A stretch of 64,000 nucleotides of DNA from Dokdonella_A sp046347015 (GTDB lineage Bacteria; Pseudomonadota; Gammaproteobacteria; Xanthomonadales; Rhodanobacteraceae). Both the position numbers and the translations under genes were made by a program. The stretch is from contig JAXMHA010000014.1 of NCBI GenBank assembly GCA_046347015.1, positions 9,504-73,503 of the forward strand. The letters are read 5' to 3'. Positions within the stretch are counted from its first letter, which is position 1. Every line of letters begins with the position of its first letter. Positions 8,356-15,632 of the stretch are shown here, in pieces. Under the pieces are notes generated by a model that saw nothing but the letters and a program-made list of their open reading frames with translations, did no database searches and had not been told where the DNA came from.

Positions 8356-9636
8356 ATGAAGATCCTCGTGATCGGCTCGGGCGCCCGCGAACACGCATTG
8401 GCGTGGAAGCTCAGGCAATCGCCGCGGGTCGACGAGGTGCTCGTCGCTCCCGGCAATGGCGGCACCGCGGGCGAACCGGGGCTGCGCAACATGGCGGTGG
8501 CGGTGAACGACATCGACGGGCTGCTCGCACTCGCGCAGCGCGAAGGCGTCGGGCTGACCGTTCCCGGTCCGGAGCTGCCGCTGGTACTCGGCATCGTCGA
8601 CCGCTTTCGCGCCGCGGGACTTCCGTGCTTCGGCCCGACCCGCATCGCCGCCCAGCTCGAGGGATCGAAGGCGTTCGCCAAGGATTTCCTGATCCGGCAC
8701 AACATCCCCACCGCGCGCCATGCCGCGTTCGACGAACTCGCACCGGCGCTCGCCCACGTGCGCCGGCAAGGTGTTCCGATCGTCGTCAAGGCGGACGGGC
8801 TCGCCGCGGGCAAGGGCGTCGTCGTCGCCATGACGCTCGCCGACGCCGAACAGGCACTGCACGACATGCTGGGGGCGCATTCCCTCGGGGCCGCGTCCGC
8901 GCGAGTCGTGATCGAGGAGTTCCTGCCGGGCGAGGAAGCCAGCTACATGGTGCTGTGCGACGGCCGCGCCGTGGTTCCGCTCGCGACCAGCCAGGACCAC
9001 AAGCGCCGCGACGAGGGCGACCTCGGCCCGAACACCGGCGGCATGGGCGCGTACTCGCCCGCAGGCGTGGTCACGCCGGAAGTCGAGCGTCGCGTACTGG
9101 AGGAAATCGTGAATCCCACCGTCGCCGGAATGGCGGCCGAAGGCGCGCCATTCACGGGATTCCTGTACGTCGGCCTGATGATTGCCGCCGACGGTTCACC
9201 ACGCGTCGTCGAGTTCAATGTGCGCCTCGGCGATCCGGAAACGCAACCCATCCTGATGCGCCTTGCTTCGCCGCTGGCCGATGCCGTCGAGCGTGCCGCC
9301 GGCGGCGCGCTCGACGGCGCGAAGCTCGAGTGGGACCCGCGCCCTGCCGTCGGTGTCGTCATTGCCGCGGCGGGCTATCCGGGGTCCGTCAGGCAAGGAG
9401 ACATCATCACCGGCTCCGGGCGCGACTTCGGCCCGGACGTCAAGGTGTTCCATGGCGGCACCCGCCGCGCGGACGGTTCGCTGGTGACGGCGGGCGGACG
9501 GGTGCTGACCGTATGCGCTCTCGGGGACGACATCGCCATTGCGCGCGACCGCGCCTATGGGGCCGCGCGATCGATCCGCATCGACGGTGCGTTTTTCCGC
9601 CGCGACATCGCGCACCGGGCCATCGCACGCTCCTGA
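8356..9636 (+). CDS. purD: Phosphoribosylamine-glycine ligase (GAR synthetase)
   Basis: Second step of purine synthesis: ATP-dependent joining of phosphoribosylamine and glycine. The 426-residue ATP-grasp protein begins MKILVIGSGAREHALAWKL, has the PGNGGTAG and FGPTRIAAQLEGSK segments, KADGLAAGKGVVVA, and the signature RLGDPETQPILMRL. It is preceded by a GCAGGAGCAGCAG ribosome-binding region. Its stop lies 36 bp from the converging stop of the TPR gene; no terminator hairpin with a T-run is evident there. Confidence 0.96.
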   Translation: MKILVIGSGAREHALAWKLRQSPRVDEVLVAPGNGGTAGEPGLRNMAVAVNDIDGLLALAQREGVGLTVPGPELPLVLGIVDRFRAAGLPCFGPTRIAAQLEGSKAFAKDFLIRHNIPTARHAAFDELAPALAHVRRQGVPIVVKADGLAAGKGVVVAMTLADAEQALHDMLGAHSLGAASARVVIEEFLPGEEASYMVLCDGRAVVPLATSQDHKRRDEGDLGPNTGGMGAYSPAGVVTPEVERRVLEEIVNPTVAGMAAEGAPFTGFLYVGLMIAADGSPRVVEFNVRLGDPETQPILMRLASPLADAVERAAGGALDGAKLEWDPRPAVGVVIAAAGYPGSVRQGDIITGSGRDFGPDVKVFHGGTRRADGSLVTAGGRVLTVCALGDDIAIARDRAYGAARSIRIDGAFFRRDIAHRAIARS

Positions 9637-9672
9637 TGCTCCGAGGCGGCGCGGCGCGGACCGCCCGGCTGG

Positions 9673-11364
9673 CTATTTCTTCGGCGTTGCCGCCTTCGCC
9701 GGCTTGGGCGGCAGGAGGATCGCCGGCGGCGGCGGGTCGTAGAGTGGACTCGAAGCCGGCCATGGGTCCGCCGGCATCTTCTTCGCACTGAAATCCTTGT
9801 AGAACTCGCGATACACGGCGACTTCCGCCTTGCGCCCACTCGCGGTCAGGTCGAACATCGCGCCCGCTTGCGTCGCGATCGCATCCGGCCAGCGGCCATT
9901 CGCGGCCAATGCCAGCGCGTAGGTTTCCCCGGCTGCCGGAGAGCGGACCGAGCGATACAGGCGTTCGCCGTCGGCCAATGCCTTCTTCTTCTGTTCGGCG
10001 CTGCTCGCCGGGCAGGTGCTGGCGACCCGCACCGACATCTGCATCAAATATCCCCAATCCGGTTTTGCCGCGAGCACCCGATGGATCGCATCGGCGGCCC
10101 GTGCGCACTGCCCGGCGCGCCCTTCCGCCGCGACGTACTTCGCCCACGCGGAACCCGCGTCGGGCGCGAGGCGCGTGAGCCACAGATACTGACCCGCCGC
10201 GTCCGCGTAACGGTGCTCGCGCATGTAGAGGTCACCGAGTCGCTGGTGCGGTTCAGTCAGGCTGTCCTGCGCAGAAATGGCCCGCAGGTACGCGGCGGCA
10301 GCGCCCGCCGGGTCATGCGACATCTCGAGCACGATGCCCTGACTCAGGTTGGCGAGGGCGTTGCCCGGGGCCACGCGGATCGCAGCGTCGGCGCGCGCGC
10401 GTGCCTGGTCAAGGTCACCGGCCGCCGCATCGACCCGCGCGTACATCGCGAGCGCGACCGGGTCGTTCGGCTTGCGGCGCAACGCATCGTCGAGGCTGGC
10501 CCGGGCCTTCGCAAAGTCGGCGACCGCAACGGATCGTGTCGCCGCCTCGAGATCGGCGACGAAAGGATCCGCAGGCGTGGCTGGCACCTTGCCGGCGGGT
10601 CCGTCGGGAGCAGCCGAGGTACCAGCGAGGTCGAATTGGCCTTGTGCAATCGGATCGAAGAACGCGACCACGCCCTTGCCGATGCGCGCCCGCGCCGCTT
10701 GCGCCGCCGCGGTGTCGCCCGCGCCTTCCGCTGCCTTTGCGCGCAGTTCGTACAGCGAGGTTGCTTGCGGTTGGAGTTTCAATGCCGCATCGACGTCCGC
10801 CAGCGCGGTCCGGTAGTCCTTCGCCGTCAATGCGACCTGCGCCCGCAGTGCGTAGGGTGCCGCCTGGTCCTGGTGTCGCGCGAGCCAATCGTCGAGCAGT
10901 TTCCGGGCCGCGGCGACATCGTTGGCGGCAAGATACAGGCGTGCGAGCGACAGCCGCGCCGGGAGGTAGTCAGGCAACAGGCTCACGGCACGCTGGTACA
11001 ACGTGGTCGCGACGGCATTGTCCTTGCGGGCTTGTGCATTCGCCGCTTCGAGATAGACCCAGCGGCCATCGTTCGGCTGCAGGGCCGCGGCGTTCTCGAA
11101 CGCGACTCGCGCGACGTCGAACAGTCCCGCGGCTGCGTAATCGATTCCGATCAGCGCGAACGACTCGACCAGCCGGTCACCGACGAGTTGCGTCACCTGC
11201 CGGTCGAATTCCGCGCGATCCTTCCGCAGCTGCCCGGCCTGCGCCTGCGGCAGACGGGAGTAGTCGGGAACCGGGAGCGGTTTTACGAGGGGTTCGGCGA
11301 CACCGATCGCCGCGACGACCAGAAACGACAATATGGCGGGAGCGGCGAATGGAATTCGGGGCAT
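9673..11364 (-). CDS. Exported TPR (tetratricopeptide repeat) protein
   Basis: A 563-residue protein starting with a signal peptide or N-terminal anchor (hydrophobic about residues 6-23). Most of the rest is Ala/Leu-rich helical repeats of TPR type, for example segments ending in ALQPNDGRW, LLPDYLPARLSLARLYLA and APGNALANLSQGIVLEMSHD, so it is probably a periplasmic or membrane-attached scaffold for protein contacts. The C terminus ends in a Pro- and Lys-rich tail. It has no enzymatic motif. It lies downstream of ampE on the same strand, about 180 bp away. The precise partner cannot be inferred. Confidence 0.75.
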   Translation of the reverse strand: MPRIPFAAPAILSFLVVAAIGVAEPLVKPLPVPDYSRLPQAQAGQLRKDRAEFDRQVTQLVGDRLVESFALIGIDYAAAGLFDVARVAFENAAALQPNDGRWVYLEAANAQARKDNAVATTLYQRAVSLLPDYLPARLSLARLYLAANDVAAARKLLDDWLARHQDQAAPYALRAQVALTAKDYRTALADVDAALKLQPQATSLYELRAKAAEGAGDTAAAQAARARIGKGVVAFFDPIAQGQFDLAGTSAAPDGPAGKVPATPADPFVADLEAATRSVAVADFAKARASLDDALRRKPNDPVALAMYARVDAAAGDLDQARARADAAIRVAPGNALANLSQGIVLEMSHDPAGAAAAYLRAISAQDSLTEPHQRLGDLYMREHRYADAAGQYLWLTRLAPDAGSAWAKYVAAEGRAGQCARAADAIHRVLAAKPDWGYLMQMSVRVASTCPASSAEQKKKALADGERLYRSVRSPAAGETYALALAANGRWPDAIATQAGAMFDLTASGRKAEVAVYREFYKDFSAKKMPADPWPASSPLYDPPPPAILLPPKPAKAATPKK

Positions 11365-11545
11365 GGAACGAGGCTGGCCGTCAGTGCGGCCGCAGCAGCG
11401 ACAGGGGGCGGCAGTTTAGCAGCGCGAAGAGACGGTCCGTTGAACGCCGGAGCCAAGGAAGGTTCGCGCAGCATCCGCATCGGGCGCTTGCGCCGAGCCG
11501 CCTGCTGGCCGCCCGACGATCTGGCGGACGACCGTGCGGGGAAGG

Positions 11546-12421
11546 CTAGGCCAGCCAGCCCGCCAGCACCAGCAACGCGACGGCCACGATCCACGCCACG
11601 AGGATGCGCCGGACCACGGCGCGTGCGTCGGCGAGGACAACCAACGGATCACCGGAGTTGGTGTTGCCTTCGTCCCCGGCCAGCACATCGGCGTCGATTC
11701 CCGCGCGCGCGACCACGGCGAGGAACCCCGAATCCAGCGCGAAATGGTGGTCACCCCGGGCGACGACGTGGCGGCGCCATGCACGGATCACCGAATCGAA
11801 ATCCGATACCAGGGCCAGCGTCAACGCCATCAAATGCGCCGGAATCCAGTCCACGACCTGCCGGGCGCGCTCGAACAGGGCGCTCTGCCCTTCCGACGGT
11901 TCGCCGGGAACCGCCTCGCCGGCAAGGATGCGAATCATCCGGTACCCCAGCGCGCCCGCCGGCCCGAGCACGACGAACCAGAACAGCACCCCGAACCACC
12001 GGGCCAGTGCACAGCGGAAGACCGCGTCAATCATGTCGCCCGGGGTGAATGGCAGGGCTTCGCCCTCGGCTCCGTCGCGAAGGTCCTGGGCCGCGGCCAC
12101 GCGCGCATCGGCGTCGGGCGCATGCAACACGGCATCGACGTCCGAGTCGAGTTCGCGCGGACCCCACGAATACAGCAACACCACTACGGCAAACGCGAGC
12201 GCAGGCAACCCGTAGGCAACTCCCGCGAGGGCCGACTGCACGACGGCACACGCGACGAACGCGGCGATCGCGATCAGCCACGCCCGCGTCGCGGCGCGGC
12301 CCTCGTCCGCGGCCCCGTGGCGGCGCCGGCGAAGCCAGCGGAACCCGCGCAAGCGCCGCTCCCGCGGGACCATCAGGACGATCGCCAGCATGATCAGGAT
12401 CGCCAGCAGCGTCTGTGCCAT
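11546..12421 (-). CDS. ampE: AmpE-like inner-membrane protein
   Basis: A 291-residue multi-spanning membrane protein with an N-terminal transmembrane segment (QTLLAILIMLAIVLMVP), a second and third hydrophobic stretch around residues 48-85, a loop with FTPGDMIDAVFRCALARWFG and WFVVLGPAGALGYRMIRIL, and a C-terminal segment (RRILVAWIVAVALLVLAGWLA). This matches the AmpE (CobD/CbiB-like) family, which accompanies AmpD in the beta-lactamase induction and peptidoglycan-recycling pathway; its biochemical role is not settled. No ampD neighbour is in the window. ATG at 12421 is chosen because conserved sequence starts there. Confidence 0.8.
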   Translation of the reverse strand: MAQTLLAILIMLAIVLMVPRERRLRGFRWLRRRRHGAADEGRAATRAWLIAIAAFVACAVVQSALAGVAYGLPALAFAVVVLLYSWGPRELDSDVDAVLHAPDADARVAAAQDLRDGAEGEALPFTPGDMIDAVFRCALARWFGVLFWFVVLGPAGALGYRMIRILAGEAVPGEPSEGQSALFERARQVVDWIPAHLMALTLALVSDFDSVIRAWRRHVVARGDHHFALDSGFLAVVARAGIDADVLAGDEGNTNSGDPLVVLADARAVVRRILVAWIVAVALLVLAGWLA

Positions 12422-12485
12422 TTCGGCCTCGCCATTCCGACCCGGGAAATTGTACCCGTGACCGTGTTCCGGGATACCGGAAAGC

Positions 12486-13451
12486 TCAACCGCCGTTGCG
12501 GCGGATCGCATCCGCAAGATCGACGCCGGCCGATTCACGCATCCAGTGCGATATCAGCCGGTATGAAACCGAAAGCGGCGGCGACAGCGAGAGGGTTCGC
12601 GCCGCGAGGCCGTCGAGGATGTCCCGGGGCCGGAACCAGCGCGCTTCGGACAGTTCGTTGCCGAGGGTGATCGAAGGATCGGTGGCCTTGGCCGTGAAGC
12701 CGATCATCAGCGAGGACGGAAACGGCCAGGGCTGCGACGAATGGTATTCGCAAGCGCCGAGTCGCACCCCCGCTTCCTCGCGCACCTCGCGGCGCACAGC
12801 ATCCTCGAGCGATTCTCCCGGGTCGACGAATCCGGCCAACGTGGAATAACGCCCCGGCGCCCAGTGGGCCTGGCGCCCGAGCAGGCACGCATCGCGCCAT
12901 GACACGATGACGATCATGGCCGGATCGATGCGCGGGAAGTACTCGATCCCGCACGTTGCCCGGCTGCACCGCGCGCGATGGCGGGCCGCGTTCAGGATCA
13001 ACGGCGCACCACACGCGGCACAGTATCGCGACTTCGATTGCCAGTGCGTCAAGGCACGCGCGTAGGCGAACAACCCGGCGTCGAACGGCGGCAGCATCGT
13101 GCCCGCGCTGCGCAAGTCGAGCCAGCCACTGTCCGTATCGGCGGCGGATCGGGGCTTGGCAAGGGCCACGAACAGCGGGCCTTGCTCGTCCCGGCCGAGA
13201 TAGGTCGCATCCGCGACGTTGGCCCATTCGCCGGCGGCAGTGAAATCGAGCCGGCGCAGCGCGGTCTGGCCCGGGTCGACCTGGGCCCGGCCGTCACCAT
13301 CGACGACGATGATCCGTGCGTTCGGGGATGCCCGTTCCGCGGCGATCCATCCTTCGTCGTCGCGCCGTTCGGCTTGCCGGTCGAGCGTCAAGCCGGCAAA
13401 GGTGTTGGCGAGGCTACGCTCCGCCCTGTCCACCATGGCCACCCCGCTCAC
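12486..13451 (-). CDS. nudC: NAD-capped RNA hydrolase / NADH pyrophosphatase NudC
   Basis: Hydrolyses NAD(H) and removes NAD caps from RNA. The 321-residue protein has the N-terminal NudC domain, a zinc ribbon (CAACG and CSRATCG), the Nudix box GFVDPGESLEDAVRREVREE and the diagnostic SQPWPFPSSLMIGF that follows it in NADH pyrophosphatases. Its ATG overlaps the end of erpA by 4 bp, so the two are probably translationally coupled. Confidence 0.93.
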   Translation of the reverse strand: MSGVAMVDRAERSLANTFAGLTLDRQAERRDDEGWIAAERASPNARIIVVDGDGRAQVDPGQTALRRLDFTAAGEWANVADATYLGRDEQGPLFVALAKPRSAADTDSGWLDLRSAGTMLPPFDAGLFAYARALTHWQSKSRYCAACGAPLILNAARHRARCSRATCGIEYFPRIDPAMIVIVSWRDACLLGRQAHWAPGRYSTLAGFVDPGESLEDAVRREVREEAGVRLGACEYHSSQPWPFPSSLMIGFTAKATDPSITLGNELSEARWFRPRDILDGLAARTLSLSPPLSVSYRLISHWMRESAGVDLADAIRRNGG

Positions 13452-13813
13452 GCGGCAAACGAAGAGCCGCAGCCGCAGGTGGTACGGGCGTTCGGGTTGC
13501 GGATCACGAACCGCGCCCCCGACAGTGACTCGGCGTAGTCGACTTCCGCACCGCCGAGATATTGCAAGCTGAGCGGATCGACGAGCAGGATCACGCCATC
13601 CGCTTCGATCGCGAGGTCGTCATCGGCTCGCTGCTCGTCGAAGGTGAACCCGTACTGGAACCCCGAGCAGCCGCCACCGCTGATGTAGACACGCAACATC
13701 AACGCAGGATTGCCTTCCTCGGCAATCAATTCGCGGACCTTGCCCGCGGCAGCGGCCGTGATCGCGACCGGCGCCGGGGCATCGAGATACGTCGGGGATT
13801 CATTCACGGCCAT
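13448..13813 (-). CDS. erpA: Iron-sulfur cluster insertion protein ErpA (A-type carrier)
   Basis: A 121-residue A-type Fe-S carrier with the three conserved cysteines: Cys49 in GGGCSGFQYGF, and Cys113 and Cys115 in TTCGCGSSF. Such proteins pass [4Fe-4S] clusters to apo-enzymes. The C-terminal CGCGSSF and the N-terminal alignment fit ErpA rather than IscA; there is no isc operon here, which supports this. The gene overlaps nudC by 4 bp. Confidence 0.92.
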   Translation of the reverse strand: MAVNESPTYLDAPAPVAITAAAAGKVRELIAEEGNPALMLRVYISGGGCSGFQYGFTFDEQRADDDLAIEADGVILLVDPLSLQYLGGAEVDYAESLSGARFVIRNPNARTTCGCGSSFAA

Positions 13814-13868
13814 TTCGGAATCGGAACGACAACGGTGTGCATGGTATTTCAGGGCACTTGGCGGACCT

Positions 13869-14285
13869 TCAAGCCTCGGTCGGAGCGGAATCCTGGGGCC
13901 CGGTGAGCTGCCGCCGCTCGGAGTCCTGGTAGAACATCCGGCCGTCGACGCGCGCGCCGGCAGCCATCTCGAGGATCTTGTAGCAGACGTCGCCTTCGAT
14001 GCGGGCGTGGTCGGCGAGTTCGAGCCGCTCGCGCACGGTCACGTTGCCTTTTACGGTGCCGTTGACGACCGCGTTCGAAACCCGTACATCGCCGGTGACG
14101 CGTCCCTTGTCGCTGAGGGTCAGGACGGCGTCCGCGGCTTCGGCCGTGACGGCGCCTTCGACCTCGCCATCCAGGTGCAGGCCGCCGGAAAACGCCAGCT
14201 CGCCGCGAATGGTGGTGCCTTCGGCAATGAGGGTCGAAATCGCGGCGACCCCGTTCCTGCCGTTGCGCTTGTCACGAGCGAACAT
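13869..14285 (-). CDS. Bactofilin family cytoskeletal protein
   Basis: A 138-residue protein with a central right-handed beta-helix of short repeats rich in Gly and Val (TTIRGELAFSGGLHLDGEVEG, GRVTGDVRVSNAVVNGTVKG, ARIEGDVCYKILEMAAGARV pattern over about residues 18-115), flanked by short disordered ends. Bactofilins polymerise without nucleotide and organise cell-wall synthesis or polar structures. The start at 14285 overlaps the 3' end of the upstream membrane coiled-coil gene by 14 bp, suggesting joint expression. Confidence 0.9.
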   Translation of the reverse strand: MFARDKRNGRNGVAAISTLIAEGTTIRGELAFSGGLHLDGEVEGAVTAEAADAVLTLSDKGRVTGDVRVSNAVVNGTVKGNVTVRERLELADHARIEGDVCYKILEMAAGARVDGRMFYQDSERRQLTGPQDSAPTEA

Positions 14286-15000
14286 CGACGTTCTCTCCGG
14301 TCTTCGCCGCGTCGGCCCACAGGAAATCCCTTTCGGCCCGGCCACCGTCACCATCCGCCAGGACATGCACGCGGTTGGCCACGAAGCCCTCGGGCAACAT
14401 GATGGTACCGTGCAGGCGCTGGAAATACTTGAACCCGTACGCGACTCCGGACGGATTCTGGCCTTGGCACAGGGTTTTCCAGGCCAGCGACGCGAGCTTG
14501 CCGTCCTGCATGCCGTCGACGCTGATGCTGACGCGACCCTTGGCGTCGGCGCCCTGCCGCAAGGTCTGGGTCAGGGTGACGACGAAATCCCACGCACGCG
14601 AGTTGGCGACCGGAGTCAGGCGGATGTCGTGGACGGCCAGGCCCTGGCGGCTCGGACCGCCGACCAACCGGCCATAGAACGCGAGGTCCGAACGCAGGCC
14701 GTCGATTTCCTCTTCACGATCACGCAAGGTCTGCTGCAGGTCCTCGAGCGCGGCCTTGTCGACCCTGGACGCGCTGTCGAGAATCGCGACCCGTGATTGC
14801 AACTCATGGTTTTGCGCCGCCAATGCGGACGGACTCCCGCTGCCGTCGCCTGCGGCCTGGTGGCGTGCACCGAGATTCGCCGCGACTGCGCCGACGAGGA
14901 TCAGCGAAACGAGCCACGCGCCGCCGATCGCGGCCCACAGTCGCCACTGCCCGGGAGCATTGCGCAGGCGGACCACGAACGAGGGGGGACTTTCAGGCAT
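14272..15000 (-). CDS. DUF6776-like membrane coiled-coil protein
   Basis: A 242-residue protein with one N-terminal transmembrane segment (about residues 22-44), a coiled coil (about 60-105, with LAAQNHELQSRVAIL and ETLRDREEEIDGL-like heptads) and a C-terminal beta-rich domain beginning near SRQGLAVHDIRLTP. This layout matches the DUF6776 group found next to bactofilin genes in Xanthomonadales and relatives. Its membrane anchor and its overlap with the bactofilin gene suggest it tethers or positions the bactofilin polymer; that is inference. Confidence 0.72.
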   Translation of the reverse strand: MPESPPSFVVRLRNAPGQWRLWAAIGGAWLVSLILVGAVAANLGARHQAAGDGSGSPSALAAQNHELQSRVAILDSASRVDKAALEDLQQTLRDREEEIDGLRSDLAFYGRLVGGPSRQGLAVHDIRLTPVANSRAWDFVVTLTQTLRQGADAKGRVSISVDGMQDGKLASLAWKTLCQGQNPSGVAYGFKYFQRLHGTIMLPEGFVANRVHVLADGDGGRAERDFLWADAAKTGENVDVRS

Positions 15001-15105
15001 TGCTGCGATCCGGCCGAAGCACTGGGCGACCAGCGCTTATAGTCGTCGAGCGCGGAACCCGTCAAGCCGACGCTATACTGCGATGCCCGCTTCCGCACTC
15101 GTGCC

Positions 15106-15543
15106 ATGCTCTGGTTGAAAGCCTTCCACGTCGTGTTCGTGGTGACTTGGTTCGCCGGCTTGTTCTACCTCCCACGACTGCTGATCCATCACGTCGACGA
15201 TGACAATCCCGCGGCGCGTGCCCGCCTGTCGATCATGGAACGGCGACTCCTCGTGATGATGCATATCGGTGGTGCGCTCGCGGTGACGTTCGGGCTCCTG
15301 ACCCTGTGGGCCTTCGCCCGCCTGGACCTCGCGTACCTCCGGCAAGGCTGGCTGCACGCGAAGCTGGCGCTGGTGCTCGTGCTGATCGTCTACCACGTCG
15401 TACTGACCCGGCTCGCCCACCAGAGCATCCGCGGAACGCTGCACCGGTCGAGCCGCTGGCTGCGCATCTTCAACGAAATTCCCGGCGTACTGCTCATCGC
15501 GATCGTGGTCCTCGCCGTGGTCAAGCCGGACTGGGTCGGGTAG
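15106..15543 (+). CDS. hemJ: Protoporphyrinogen IX oxidase HemJ
   Basis: A 145-residue, four-helix membrane protein. Helix 1 carries the conserved His (AFHVVFVVTWFAGLFYLPRL), followed by RRLLVMMHIGG, the WLHAKLALVL segment with the conserved Lys, and a C-terminal hydrophobic helix (EIPGVLLIAIVVLAVV). It matches the HemJ/UPF0093 family that oxidises protoporphyrinogen to protoporphyrin in haem synthesis. A TATACT hexamer lies at 15074-15079 upstream, divergent from the DUF6776 gene, but no -35 is obvious. Confidence 0.9.
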   Translation: MLWLKAFHVVFVVTWFAGLFYLPRLLIHHVDDDNPAARARLSIMERRLLVMMHIGGALAVTFGLLTLWAFARLDLAYLRQGWLHAKLALVLVLIVYHVVLTRLAHQSIRGTLHRSSRWLRIFNEIPGVLLIAIVVLAVVKPDWVG

Positions 15544-15632
15544 CCGCCGGTCGTCGAACAAAGTGCGGTCCCCTCTTGCCCGGGACCACGCCGTCCCATC
15601 GGCACTGGTATAGTCGCGGCGGGGGGCGACCG

